A model generated the notes under the pieces. That model searched no databases and was not told the origin of the DNA. It worked only from the letters and a program-made list of their open reading frames with translations. A DNA stretch of 64,000 nucleotides, taken from contig JALEOL010000025.1 in NCBI GenBank assembly GCA_022766785.1, positions 1 to 64,000 of the forward strand. Reading direction: 5' to 3'. Below are positions 34,690 to 43,725 of the stretch, one piece after another. The position numbers were made by a program, and so were the translations under genes. This DNA is from Oscillospiraceae bacterium. GTDB lineage: Bacteria > Bacillota > Clostridia > Oscillospirales > Ruminococcaceae. How positions within the stretch are numbered: position 1 is the first letter of the stretch; each line of letters begins with the position of its first letter.

Positions 34690-35708
34690 AGCTCTGCAAA
34701 AACACCCAGCACCGCTTCGGCGAGCTTCGCTGTGGCTTCAATGTCGCTCAGCTTCGCAACGCAGGACGGCGAATGCAGATAGCGTGTTGGCACGGAAAGA
34801 GCGCAGGTGCGCACTCCGCCGCGGCTGACGTGTATCGCACCACTGTCGTTTCCGCCGGCGATAAGAGTTTTGGTCTGGTTCGGAATGCCCAGCTCGTCCG
34901 CCTTGTTTCGTGCCAGCTGGTAAAGCTCACGGTCGTAGATCGTCGCCCTGTCCATAAAGGAGACCACGCAGCCCTTTCCCAGCTCGCACACGCGCTTCTC
35001 CCCGGAACACCCCAAGATATCGCATGCAGTAGTTGTCTCAAGCACCACCGCTATATCCGGAGCGATCGTGAACGAAGCCGCCTTTGCCCCACGGGTGCCT
35101 ATCTCCTCCTGCACTGTGAATGCGTACCACGCGTCGTACTCCGGGTCGCCGTTTATCATATCCATCATGATAAGGCAGCCGGCGCGGTCGTCTATCGCCT
35201 TGCTCTTCACAAATCCGTCCCCGAAACAGAACGCGTCACTGTCGAACACCGCGCAGTCTCCCCGGCTCACACGGCTCTCGGCTTCCTCACGGGAGGAAGC
35301 GCCGATATCTATCAGCATTTCGGGGAAATCAGGGGCTTTCTTCCGTTCCTCGGCGGACTGCTGGTGGACTGCCTTTGTGCCGACAACGCCCGGCGTTCCG
35401 TTTCTGAAGCGCAGTCCCCTGCCCAGCACTACCCTGGGGTCTATACCACCGACAGCGCCGAATCGCAGAAATCCCTCCTCGGTGATATCCGTAACCATAA
35501 CACCCACTTCGTCCATATGCGCCGCGAACATCACGCGGTTCTTCGGAGTTTTTCTGCCTTTCCTGAACACAAGAATGTTTCCCAGATTATCCGTTGTTAC
35601 CTCGTCTGCTGAAATATGAGACAAAATAAAGTCACGCACCGCTCCCTCGTCGCCGGAAGTCCCGTCCAGCGCGCAAATCTCCAGCAGTCTTTCTGCAAGA
35701 TCAGCCAT
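34686..35708 (-). CDS. M42-family metallo-aminopeptidase (second copy)
   Basis: A 340-residue M42 (glutamyl aminopeptidase/FrvX-like) enzyme. Co-catalytic metal residues in AAHMDEVG, KAIDDRAG, QEEIGTRGA and the final His in PTRYLHSPS are present. These form large self-compartmentalised cytosolic complexes that trim peptides. ATG 35708 has GGAGGTGAG upstream. Overlaps the first M42 gene by 8 bases, so the pair may form a mixed complex. Confidence 0.92.
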   Translation of the reverse strand: MADLAERLLEICALDGTSGDEGAVRDFILSHISADEVTTDNLGNILVFRKGRKTPKNRVMFAAHMDEVGVMVTDITEEGFLRFGAVGGIDPRVVLGRGLRFRNGTPGVVGTKAVHQQSAEERKKAPDFPEMLIDIGASSREEAESRVSRGDCAVFDSDAFCFGDGFVKSKAIDDRAGCLIMMDMINGDPEYDAWYAFTVQEEIGTRGAKAASFTIAPDIAVVLETTTACDILGCSGEKRVCELGKGCVVSFMDRATIYDRELYQLARNKADELGIPNQTKTLIAGGNDSGAIHVSRGGVRTCALSVPTRYLHSPSCVAKLSDIEATAKLAEAVLGVFAEL

Positions 35709-36732
35709 TGCTCTCACCTCCGGCATACGCGGCAATAAGCTTTGCCGTATTCTCTATATCGCACAGCGCGACTGTTTCAATTGGCGTGTGCATGTATCTT
35801 ATGGGAATTGAGAGAGTGCAGCACTTCACTCCCCTGCCGCTCACCCCGATACTGTCGGCGTTCGTCCCGGTCGAGGAGGGCATTACTTCTATGGTATAGG
35901 GGATCTTGCAGCGCTCCGCAGTTGATTTCAGCGCTGTTGACATTCCCCGGTCAAGCGCAGCGGAAACGCCGATCATAACGCCGCTGCCAAGCTCCGCCGT
36001 TTCATGAGGTACGCTGTCCGGAGTTCTGCCAAAGGACACGTCAACAGCGATAGCCTCGTCAGGCTGTATCCTGAACGCAGCAGGCTTCACTCCGCGCTCG
36101 CCGGTCTCCTCCTGTGCCGAAAAGCAGACCGCCAGATCATACCTCAGCTGTGACATATCCATCATATCCAGAGCCGCGAGTATTGCGCAAACTCCGCTAC
36201 GGTCGTCAACCGCAGGCGCCGACACGACTTCTCCGGAAAGGACGCGGAACGCGGAATTCACCGTCACACGGTCGCCGGGGGAAACGAGCTTTTCTGCCTG
36301 TTCCTTTGTCATGCCTGTGTCAACGGAGAGCTCACCGACCTCGGGCACCTTGCTGTGATCTGATGAAACGTGGGGCGGCAGAGTGGAGATGACCCCGGGA
36401 ATATCTGCGTCCCCGTGCACCGTAACGCTCTGGGAAAGCATTATTTTCATATCAGCACCGCCGCAGCAGCCCACTTTCAGAAAACCGTCCTTGTCGATAG
36501 AGGTAACGATAAGTCCGATCTGATCTATGTGCGCGTCCAGCATGAGCGTTCCGGCGTCCGGCTTTCCGCACTTTATCAACGCTGTGACGTTCCCGAAGCT
36601 GTCGGCGGACGCGTCCGGGGCGTATTTACGGAGCAGTCTCAGAGCGGTATCCGAGGCGATTTTTTCATCGCCGGATACGCCTTTAGCGCCGGTGAGTTCC
36701 TTCAGTGTGTTCAGTATATCCAAATCCTTCAT
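35701..36732 (-). CDS. M42-family metallo-aminopeptidase (first copy)
   Basis: A 343-residue M42 enzyme. Metal ligands: DAHIDQIG, PAVDDRSG, QEETGERG and PIRYMHTPI; Glu base in AQEE. It is clearly paralogous to the next gene but diverged. It starts 4 bases after the ImmA-like gene and so is under the XRE-controlled promoter. Confidence 0.92.
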   Translation of the reverse strand: MKDLDILNTLKELTGAKGVSGDEKIASDTALRLLRKYAPDASADSFGNVTALIKCGKPDAGTLMLDAHIDQIGLIVTSIDKDGFLKVGCCGGADMKIMLSQSVTVHGDADIPGVISTLPPHVSSDHSKVPEVGELSVDTGMTKEQAEKLVSPGDRVTVNSAFRVLSGEVVSAPAVDDRSGVCAILAALDMMDMSQLRYDLAVCFSAQEETGERGVKPAAFRIQPDEAIAVDVSFGRTPDSVPHETAELGSGVMIGVSAALDRGMSTALKSTAERCKIPYTIEVMPSSTGTNADSIGVSGRGVKCCTLSIPIRYMHTPIETVALCDIENTAKLIAAYAGGESNG

Positions 36733-36736
36733 TCCT

Positions 36737-37231
36737 TTACCTTAGAAAATCGCTCGCCGCGCCGCTGACGTTGAAATGATACCCGGCGGAATTGAGCAGC
36801 TCCAGCTTGTATTCAACGATCTCCGGCATAACGCCAAGCTCGAACGCCGCCTGCCCGATATCCGAAGCGTACTCCAGCACGGACAGGGCTTCACGGTCTG
36901 TGATCAGCATTTCCGCCGCAAAGAGATTGGCTTCTCGCTCGGTCTTGTTGTTGGCTAGAAAAAGCGTGCTCTCCCTCATTCCGCCTGCGGACAGCTCCCG
37001 GTGGAGGACATCGTGCCCCAGCTCATGGGCGCAGACTGTCTTTGAAACGATATCGTCAAGCGACTCATTTATAATAATGTATCTCCTGCCGTTTTCGCAG
37101 AGATAGAACCCCTTCAGAGAACCAAGCTCCCGGAACCAGACGTTGACCCCGGAATTCGCGGCGGTCTCGAATATATCGCGCCCCTTGAATACCTGGCGCA
37201 GCTTATCCGCCGCCATTTTTATAGCGTTCAT
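36737..37231 (-). CDS. ImmA/IrrE-family metallo-endopeptidase
   Basis: A 164-residue zinc protease with HELGH (in CAHELGHDVLH, about residues 67-77) and the following EREANLFAAEMLI helix that supplies the third ligand. By family knowledge such proteases cleave a partner XRE repressor, as ImmA does with ImmR. Its ATG overlaps the XRE gene stop (ATGA). No phage or conjugative element genes are near, so this is a chromosomal switch. Confidence 0.92.
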   Translation of the reverse strand: MNAIKMAADKLRQVFKGRDIFETAANSGVNVWFRELGSLKGFYLCENGRRYIIINESLDDIVSKTVCAHELGHDVLHRELSAGGMRESTLFLANNKTEREANLFAAEMLITDREALSVLEYASDIGQAAFELGVMPEIVEYKLELLNSAGYHFNVSGAASDFLR

Positions 37232-37620
37232 TTTTTATCCTTACGGGAATCCTCATAGATATCCCACAGGCAGCGCAGAAGCGCTTCTTTGTCGTCGTCG
37301 TTCAGGGCGTTGCCGGCAAAAAGACCCCGGGACTGTGCCAGAAACTGCGCCGCCTGAGCCTTGTCCGCTTCGCTTGCGCAAACACGTTTGATGAAACGCT
37401 CCTCGATAGTAAGCTCCAGATCCTGGGTATCGTCCTTCAAAAACTCCGGGGTGAGCTGGAGCTGCTCGGCTATCCTGTTCAGCGTTTCCCCCCTCGGACG
37501 TCTGGTTCCGTTGAGGTAATTCGCAAAAGCGCGGTAGGTCACGCCGACGCTTCGCGCAAAATCCGTCTTGCGGATCCGCTTCCTGTTGAGAATGATCTCG
37601 ATCTTTTCGTTCATCTTCAT
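37228..37620 (-). CDS. XRE-family repressor paired with ImmA-like protease
   Basis: A 130-residue regulator: XRE helix-turn-helix at about residues 8-58 (RIRKTDFARSVGVTYRAFAN), then an acidic C-terminal region (about 65-130) where an ImmA-type protease would cut. First gene of the six-gene operon. A dyad around its own promoter suggests autorepression. GGAGG lies before ATG 37620. Confidence 0.9.
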   Translation of the reverse strand: MKMNEKIEIILNRKRIRKTDFARSVGVTYRAFANYLNGTRRPRGETLNRIAEQLQLTPEFLKDDTQDLELTIEERFIKRVCASEADKAQAAQFLAQSRGLFAGNALNDDDKEALLRCLWDIYEDSRKDKK

Positions 37621-37657
37621 GGTGAATACCTCCGTTTTTCTGCCGGATAATGCCCGT

Positions 37658-37701
37658 CGTGTTCATAGTTATATTATAAACATGAACACGAATTTTGTCA
37701 A
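37658..37701 (-). promoter_or_regulatory. Promoter and dyad operator of the XRE-ImmA operon
   Basis: Minus strand TTGACA (37701-37696), 17-base spacer, TATAAT (37678-37673). CGTGTTCAT (37658-37666) and ATGAACACG (37682-37690) form a perfect 9-base dyad. One arm lies in the spacer and the other just after the -10, so a bound XRE dimer would block RNA polymerase. Confidence 0.85.
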
Positions 37702-37733
37702 GGGGTTATATTACATTTCTTTTTATTCATCGT

Positions 37734-37854
37734 TCTGTATATTATTCACGCCGATTATTTGTTCACATCGTCCGGAACCGCATTATACGATATTGCTTTT
37801 GTCATGTGCCCGCAAAATATTCAATATTGTTAAAATTATCTGTATATTATTCAC
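37734..37854 (+). promoter_or_regulatory. Direct repeats resembling ARG boxes upstream of argG
   Basis: TCTGTATATTATTCAC occurs exactly at 37734-37749 and 37839-37854, 105 bases apart. Each contains the near-dyad TGTAT-ATT-ATTCA, close to ArgR half sites (TGAAT/ATTCA) but with 3 rather than 4 central bases. The second copy ends 18 bases before the argG -35. ArgR binding is an inference; no argR gene is in the window. With the promoters on either side, this fills the gap 37621-37947. Confidence 0.6.
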
Positions 37855-37872
37855 TTAATGGTATTTTACCCC

Positions 37873-37900
37873 TTGACAAAAGACAGAAAAAGAGTATAAT
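37873..37900 (+). promoter_or_regulatory. sigma-A promoter of argG
   Basis: TTGACA (37873-37878), 16-base spacer, TATAAT (37895-37900). Confidence 0.8.
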
Positions 37901-37947
37901 AAAGATTGTAAAAAATAAATCACCCATGAAAAGGAGATAAAAAAATC

Positions 37948-39174
37948 ATGGCAAAGGAAATCAAAAAGATCGTTCTGGCATACTCCGGAGGACTTGACAC
38001 CTCTATTATCATTCCGTGGCTGCACGAGAATTATCCCGGCTGCGAAGTTATCTGCGTAGCAGGAAACGTTGGTCAGGACTCCGAGATCGTAGGTCTTGAG
38101 GAAAGAGCCAAGAAGACCGGCGCTTCCAAGCTTTACATTGAGGATATCCAGGACGAATTCGTTAACGACTTCATCTTCCCGACCTTAAAGGCTGGCGCAA
38201 AGTACGAGGGCTATCTGCTCGGCACTTCTTTCGCACGTCCTCCTATCGCAAAGCGCATCGTTGAGATCGCACGCAAGGAAGGCGCTGACGCTATCTGCCA
38301 CGGCTGCACCGGCAAGGGCAACGACCAGGTTCGTTTTGAGCTTACCATCAAGGCTCTCGCTCCCGAGATGCAGATCATTGCTCCCTGGAGAATATGGAAC
38401 ATAAAGTCCCGTGAGCAGGAGATCGAATACGCAGAGGCTCACAATGTTCCGATAAAGATCACCCGTGAGACCAATTACTCAAAGGATATGAACCTGTGGC
38501 ATCTCTCCCACGAGGGTCTTGACCTTGAGGATCCGGCTAACGAGCCGCAGTACAACAAGCCCGGCTTCCTTGAACTGGGCGTATCCCCCGAGCAGGCTCC
38601 CGACAAGCCTACATACGTTACTATTCACTTTGAGAAGGGAATTCCTACCGCTCTCAACGGTGAGACCATGGACGGAGTAAAGCTCATCAAGACCCTTAAC
38701 AAGCTCGGCGGCGAGAACGGCATCGGTCTGTTCGACGTTGTTGAGAACCGTCTTGTCGGCATGAAGTCCAGAGGCGTTTACGAGACCCCCGGCGGCACTA
38801 TTCTCTACCACGCACACGAGGTTCTGGAGACCATCTGCCTTGACAAGGAGACTCAGCACTACAAGGCTGGTCTGGCTCAGAAGTACGCTGATCTCGTATA
38901 CAACGGTCAGTGGTACACTCCCCTGCGCGAGGCTATGGACGCTTTCGTTGACAAGACCCAGGAGACCGTTACCGGCGACGTTAAGCTGAAGCTCTACAAG
39001 GGCAACATCATCAACGCCGGCGTTACCTCCCCGAACACCCTCTACAGCAAGGACTTCGCTTCCTTCGACGAGGACGATGTTTACGACCAGAAGGATTCCG
39101 CAGGCTTCATCAACCTGTTCGGTCTGCCTATCCACGTTAAGGCGCTTCTCGACCAGGAGAGAAACAACAAGTAA
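37948..39174 (+). CDS. argG: Argininosuccinate synthase
   Basis: A 408-residue enzyme joining citrulline and aspartate with ATP. The P-loop-like AYSGGLDTS (about residues 9-17), [15 protein letters not shown] and [10 protein letters not shown] are present. AAGGAG precedes ATG 37948. Codon use is noticeably more biased (CTC, GTT, AAG) than in its neighbours, fitting high expression. First gene of the arginine cluster. Confidence 0.97.
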   Translation: MAKEIKKIVLAYSGGLDTSIIIPWLHENYPGCEVICVAGNVGQDSEIVGLEERAKKTGASKLYIEDIQDEFVNDFIFPTLKAGAKYEGYLLGTSFARPPIAKRIVEIARKEGADAICHGCTGKGNDQVRFELTIKALAPEMQIIAPWRIWNIKSREQEIEYAEAHNVPIKITRETNYSKDMNLWHLSHEGLDLEDPANEPQYNKPGFLELGVSPEQAPDKPTYVTIHFEKGIPTALNGETMDGVKLIKTLNKLGGENGIGLFDVVENRLVGMKSRGVYETPGGTILYHAHEVLETICLDKETQHYKAGLAQKYADLVYNGQWYTPLREAMDAFVDKTQETVTGDVKLKLYKGNIINAGVTSPNTLYSKDFASFDEDDVYDQKDSAGFINLFGLPIHVKALLDQERNNK

Positions 39175-39185
39175 TTAAAACGAGT

Positions 39186-39238
39186 AAGATGTAAGGGCGG
39201 AAGGAAAGCCTTTCCGCTCTTATATCTTTTATTTGACA
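39186..39238 (+). terminator. Hairpin between argG and argH, possible terminator
   Basis: The arms AAGATGTAAGGGCGGAA (from 39186) and TTCCGCTCTTATATCTT (to 39228) pair with three wobble or mismatch positions, followed by TTATTTG. TTGACA lies at 39233, but I see no well-spaced -10. It may attenuate or separate argG from the following genes. Confidence 0.6.
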
Positions 39239-39269
39239 AGGATATATTACATATAAAAGAGGTAGTTTT

Positions 39270-40661
39270 ATGGCAGAAATGATGTGGGCAGGACGTTCCT
39301 CCCAGGGTGTTGACAGCAGAGTGAATGCGTTCAACTCGTCAATTGCATTCGACGGAAGAATGTACAGGCAGGATATCGAGGGAAGTATCGCACATGCAAC
39401 GATGCTCGGCGAGCAGGGCATAATCAGCATGAGCGACAGTCTTGAACTTATCGGCGGACTGAAAGAAATTCTCGCGGATATCGAGAGCGGCAAATTGCAG
39501 TTCGACATGACAGCCGAGGATATACATATGTTCATAGAAGCCGAGCTTACAAAAAGGCTTGGCGATGTGGGCAAGCGCCTGCACACCTCACGCTCCAGGA
39601 ACGACCAGGTTGCTCTTGATATCCGCCTGTACCTGCGCGACTCTGTGAAAGATCTTCGCGAGCTGGTGGTTTCGCTGGTAAAAGTCCTCTGCAATATCGC
39701 GGAGGAGAACACCGATACTATCATGCCGGGCTACACACATTTACAGCGCGCTCAGCCCATCACGTTCGGTCATCATATGATGGCTTATGCGCAGATGCTG
39801 CTGCGTGATATCGAGCGCTTTGACGACGCGCTCCGCAGAATGAACGTTTCCCCCCTCGGCAGCTGCGCCCTCGCCGGGACTACCTATGACATCGACCGCT
39901 TCCGTACCGCCGGACTTCTCGGAATGGACGCACCTATGGTCAATTCTCTTGACGGCGTTTCCGACCGTGATTTCTGCATAGAGCTTGCAAGCGCGATATC
40001 TATCTGCATGATGCACCTTTCGAGGTTCTCTGAGGAGATAATCATGTGGTGCAGCTGGGAGTTCAAGTTCATTGAGCTGTCAGACCGCTTCTCCACAGGC
40101 TCCAGCATTATGCCGCAGAAGAAAAACCCCGATGTCACCGAGCTTATCCGTGGTAAGACCGCAAGAGTTATCGGCGACAATGTTACCCTGCTCACAATGA
40201 TGAAAGGTCTCCCCCTCGCCTATAACAAGGATATGCAGGAGGATAAGGAGGCTATCTTTGACGCGGTGGACAACCTTAAACTCTGCCTGACCACGTTCAT
40301 TCCCATGCTGGAAACAATGACCCTCTACAAGGACAACATGCGCAAGGCTGCTGCAAAGGGCTTCATCAACGCCACTGACTGCGCGGACTATCTCGTGAAA
40401 AAGGGCATGCCGTTCCGTACTGCGTACAAGATAACCGGCGGTCTGGTGGCGCACTGCATCGAGCTTAACACAACGCTTGAGGAACTGCCCCTTGCCGATT
40501 ACCAGAAGCAGAGTGAACTGTTCACCGAAGACGTTTACCATGCGATAAGCCTTGACACCTGCGTAAGAGAGCGACGTTCATTCGGCGGCCCTGCACCGGA
40601 GTGCGTAAAGGCTCAGATAGAGCTTACAAGAAATAAACTGGAGGAGCTTTGCAATGGTTAA
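39270..40661 (+). CDS. argH: Argininosuccinate lyase
   Basis: A 463-residue enzyme splitting argininosuccinate to arginine and fumarate. Motifs: SRNDQVALDIRLYLRD, GYTHLQRAQP (catalytic His) and the family signature GSSIMPQKKNPDV. AAAGAGGTAG precedes ATG 39270. Overlaps argC by 8 bases. Confidence 0.97.
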   Translation: MAEMMWAGRSSQGVDSRVNAFNSSIAFDGRMYRQDIEGSIAHATMLGEQGIISMSDSLELIGGLKEILADIESGKLQFDMTAEDIHMFIEAELTKRLGDVGKRLHTSRSRNDQVALDIRLYLRDSVKDLRELVVSLVKVLCNIAEENTDTIMPGYTHLQRAQPITFGHHMMAYAQMLLRDIERFDDALRRMNVSPLGSCALAGTTYDIDRFRTAGLLGMDAPMVNSLDGVSDRDFCIELASAISICMMHLSRFSEEIIMWCSWEFKFIELSDRFSTGSSIMPQKKNPDVTELIRGKTARVIGDNVTLLTMMKGLPLAYNKDMQEDKEAIFDAVDNLKLCLTTFIPMLETMTLYKDNMRKAAAKGFINATDCADYLVKKGMPFRTAYKITGGLVAHCIELNTTLEELPLADYQKQSELFTEDVYHAISLDTCVRERRSFGGPAPECVKAQIELTRNKLEELCNG

Positions 40662-41595
40662 GGTATACATAGACGGTCAGGAAGGTACTACCGGACTTAA
40701 AATACTGGAGCGCTTCAGGAACCGTACCGATATAGAGCTGCTTCGCATCGACGAGGACAAGCGCAAGGATCCCGAGGAGCGAAAGAAGCTCATTCACAGC
40801 GCGGACTTCACGTTCCTCTGCCTGCCGGACGCTGCGGCAAAGGAAGCCGTGGCTCTCGCCGAGGGCAGCAATACGCGCATAATCGACGCTTCCACCGCTC
40901 ACAGAACAAATCCCGAATGGGCATACGGCTTTCCGGAGCTTGGCGCAGATTTCCGCGAGAAAATAGCGAAGTCCTCACGGGTGGCGGTTCCCGGGTGTTA
41001 TGCAAGCGGATTTGCATCAATGGTTTATCCTCTTGTGAAGCTCGGTATCCTGCCGAAGGATTACCCGGTGAGCGCTCATGCGGTTTCCGGTTACAGCGGC
41101 GCAGGCAAGAAAGCTATCGCAGTTTATGAGAGCGCCGACCGACCGGCAGATTTTGACAGCCCCAGGCAGTACGCCCTGACCCAGCAGCACAAGCACCTGC
41201 CGGAAATGCAGAAGATATGCGGTCTGGACTATGCACCCTCGTTCAATCCGCTGGTGTGCGATTATTTCAGCGGAATGGTGGTTTCCCTGCCGCTGCACAC
41301 AAGGCTTCTTACAAAGAAATACACCGCTTACGACGTCAGAAAAGCGCTCAGCGAATACTACGAGGGCAACGGCTCTTTCTTTGTAAAGATAATGCCGGAG
41401 GGCGAGCCGGAGGACGGATTTATCGGCGCAAGCGACCTCAGCGGAACGAACAACATGCAGATATTCGTCAACGGAAACGACGACAGGCTGATACTCTGCT
41501 CAAGACTTGATAATTTAGGAAAGGGAGCAAGCGGCGCGGCGGTTCAGTGCCTTAATATAATGATGGGCATTGACGAGACCACCGGGCTTCTCTGA
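40654..41595 (+). CDS. argC: N-acetyl-gamma-glutamyl-phosphate reductase (short ArgC type)
   Basis: A 313-residue NADP-dependent reductase, shorter than the common 340-350. N-terminal dinucleotide-binding part (GQEGTTGLKIL), catalytic Cys in VPGCYASGF, and HLPEM. Matches the short ArgC group (type 2). Ribosome site GGAGG lies inside the argH end; 11 bases before argJ. Confidence 0.95.
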   Translation: MVKVYIDGQEGTTGLKILERFRNRTDIELLRIDEDKRKDPEERKKLIHSADFTFLCLPDAAAKEAVALAEGSNTRIIDASTAHRTNPEWAYGFPELGADFREKIAKSSRVAVPGCYASGFASMVYPLVKLGILPKDYPVSAHAVSGYSGAGKKAIAVYESADRPADFDSPRQYALTQQHKHLPEMQKICGLDYAPSFNPLVCDYFSGMVVSLPLHTRLLTKKYTAYDVRKALSEYYEGNGSFFVKIMPEGEPEDGFIGASDLSGTNNMQIFVNGNDDRLILCSRLDNLGKGASGAAVQCLNIMMGIDETTGLL

Positions 41596-41606
41596 GGTGA
41601 AATAAA

Positions 41607-42842
41607 ATGGTAAAGTTTGAAGGATATGAATTCGTGGACGGCGGCGTTTGCGCTGCCGAAGGCTTCACTGCCGCAGGCGTTATCGCAGGAATAAAGGCTG
41701 GCAACACCACAAAGCGCGACCTCGCCATGATATACTGCGCCGAGCGCTGCAAGACTGCCGCTCTCTACACCACAAACAAGGTAAAGGGCGCACCCATTTA
41801 CGTTACACAGCAGCACCTTAAAGACGGATACGCGCAGGCGGTCATCGTGAACTCCGGCAATGCCAACACCTGCAACGAAAACGGCATTGAGATAGCCGAG
41901 CAGATGTGCGAGCTTACCGCAGAAGCACTGGATATCGATGCAAACGACGTGCTTGTCGGCTCCACCGGTGTTATCGGACAGCCGCTTTCCATAAAGCCGA
42001 TCAAAGCAAGGATCCCTACCCTCGCAAAAGAGCTTTCATCAAAAAAGAGCGGCGAAGCGTGCGAGGCTATAATGACCACCGACACACGCAAAAAGGAACT
42101 TGCAGTTGAATTTGAGATCGACGGCAGGAAGTGCCATGTCGGCGGAATATCCAAGGGGAGCGGAATGATCGCTCCCAACATGGCTACAATGCTTGCTTTC
42201 ATCACAACTGACGTTGATATCTGCCATGAACTCCTTGAAAAGGCTCTGCGCAGGGTGAACAAACTCACATACAGCATGGTGAGCGTTGACGGCGACACTT
42301 CCACCAACGACACGCTTATCCTCATGAGCAGCGGTCTCGCCAAGAACCCGGAGATCAGCGCCGAGGACAGGAACTATGAGAAGTTTGAGAATGCGCTTTA
42401 CGCGGTAATGATGAACCTTGCAAGGGAAACTGCACGGGACGGCGAGGGCGCTACCAAGCTGCTGGAATGCATCGTTAAGGGCGCTCCTGACGAGGATACC
42501 GCGCGCGTTGTTGCGAAGTCGGTCATTTCCTCCAGTCTGGTCAAGGCGGCGATGTTCGCATCGGACGCAAACTGGGGACGTATCCTCTGCGCTATCGGAT
42601 ATGCGGACGCTGATTTTGACATCTCAAAGGTATCTGTAGAGCTTGCAAGCGAAAAGGGCAAGATAACTGTGTGCACCAACGGCGCAGGCATCTCATTCTC
42701 CGAGGAAGCCGCAAAGGAGATACTTTCCGAAGAGGAGATAAAGGTGCTGATCGATCTGCACTGCGGAAACGGCGAGGCTATCGCGTGGGGCTGCGACCTT
42801 ACGTTCGAATATGTAAAGATAAACGCGGAATACCGCACATAA
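41607..42842 (+). CDS. argJ: Glutamate N-acetyltransferase / bifunctional ornithine acetyltransferase
   Basis: A 411-residue protein that self-cleaves at the Thr of KGSGMIAPNMATMLAFITTD to give alpha and beta chains. It moves the acetyl group from acetylornithine to glutamate and may also use acetyl-CoA. That would explain the lack of argA and argE in this cluster. GAGGTGAAATAA precedes ATG 41607. Confidence 0.96.
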   Translation: MVKFEGYEFVDGGVCAAEGFTAAGVIAGIKAGNTTKRDLAMIYCAERCKTAALYTTNKVKGAPIYVTQQHLKDGYAQAVIVNSGNANTCNENGIEIAEQMCELTAEALDIDANDVLVGSTGVIGQPLSIKPIKARIPTLAKELSSKKSGEACEAIMTTDTRKKELAVEFEIDGRKCHVGGISKGSGMIAPNMATMLAFITTDVDICHELLEKALRRVNKLTYSMVSVDGDTSTNDTLILMSSGLAKNPEISAEDRNYEKFENALYAVMMNLARETARDGEGATKLLECIVKGAPDEDTARVVAKSVISSSLVKAAMFASDANWGRILCAIGYADADFDISKVSVELASEKGKITVCTNGAGISFSEEAAKEILSEEEIKVLIDLHCGNGEAIAWGCDLTFEYVKINAEYRT

Positions 42843-42859
42843 AAAAAGGAGCAAAGGAA

Positions 42860-43714
42860 ATGCAGATAGACTACGATATACGGGCGAACGCGCTGGTTGA
42901 AGCGCTCCCCTACTTACAGGAATACAACGACAAGGTTGTTGTTGTGAAATACGGCGGCAACGCCATGACCAACGATGATCTCAAGCAGGCAGTTATGCAG
43001 GATATCGTGCTGCTTTCGCTGGTGGGGATAAAGGTGGTTCTCGTACACGGCGGCGGTCCTGAGATAAATGCCATGCTAAAGAAGATCAACAAGCCGAGCG
43101 AATTTGTCAACGGTCTGCGCTACACTGACGAGGAGACTATCGACATCGTTCAGATGGTTCTCGCCGGTAAGGTGAACAAGGATCTCGTTCAGCTTCTTCA
43201 CCAGGCAGGCGGCAAGGCTATAGGGCTTTGCGGTCTGGACGGCGATCTCATAAAGGCTAAGCAGCTAAATCCCGACCTCGGCTTTGTCGGCGAGATAACC
43301 GAGATCGACCCCGGCGTTATCAACACCGCGCTGAACAACGGCTACATTCCGGTTGTATCCACCGTTGCTGCCGGAAAGAACGGCGAGGTCTACAACATAA
43401 ACGCAGACACCGCAGCCGCAAGGATCGCAGCTGAAATGGGCGCCGCAAACCTCATTCTCCTCACCGATATCAAGGGACTTCTTGAGGACAAGGACGACGA
43501 CAACACCCTTATCAGGACTCTCGGCGTGAGCGAGGTGCCCTATCTCAAGAACCAGGGCATCATCTCCGGCGGCATGATACCGAAGATAGACTGTTGCGTT
43601 GAAGCGGTTCGCCGCGGCGTTAAAAAGACCAACATCATTGACGGACGCATACCGCACTCTATCCTTATTGAACTGCTGACCGACATAGGTGCAGGCACAA
43701 TGATCATTCCGTAA
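42860..43714 (+). CDS. argB: Acetylglutamate kinase
   Basis: A 284-residue amino acid kinase. VVKYGGNAM, VHGGGPEIN, INADTAAARIA, LLTDIKGLLED and the C-terminal GGMIPKIDCCVEAV are present. ATG 42860 has AAAGGAAA upstream; longer frames into argJ lack a site. The N-terminal extension suggests the arginine-sensitive hexameric type (inference). Confidence 0.95.
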   Translation: MQIDYDIRANALVEALPYLQEYNDKVVVVKYGGNAMTNDDLKQAVMQDIVLLSLVGIKVVLVHGGGPEINAMLKKINKPSEFVNGLRYTDEETIDIVQMVLAGKVNKDLVQLLHQAGGKAIGLCGLDGDLIKAKQLNPDLGFVGEITEIDPGVINTALNNGYIPVVSTVAAGKNGEVYNINADTAAARIAAEMGAANLILLTDIKGLLEDKDDDNTLIRTLGVSEVPYLKNQGIISGGMIPKIDCCVEAVRRGVKKTNIIDGRIPHSILIELLTDIGAGTMIIP

Positions 43715-43725
43715 GAGGTGAAGAA

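Noticed and set aside
34686..36732. The two M42 genes as a split or frameshifted single gene
   Set aside because: Each is full length with its own complete set of metal ligands; they are paralogues.
37568..37940. Short plus-strand frames in the XRE/argG divergent region
   Set aside because: AT-rich, no ribosome sites, and they overlap two promoters and the operator dyad.
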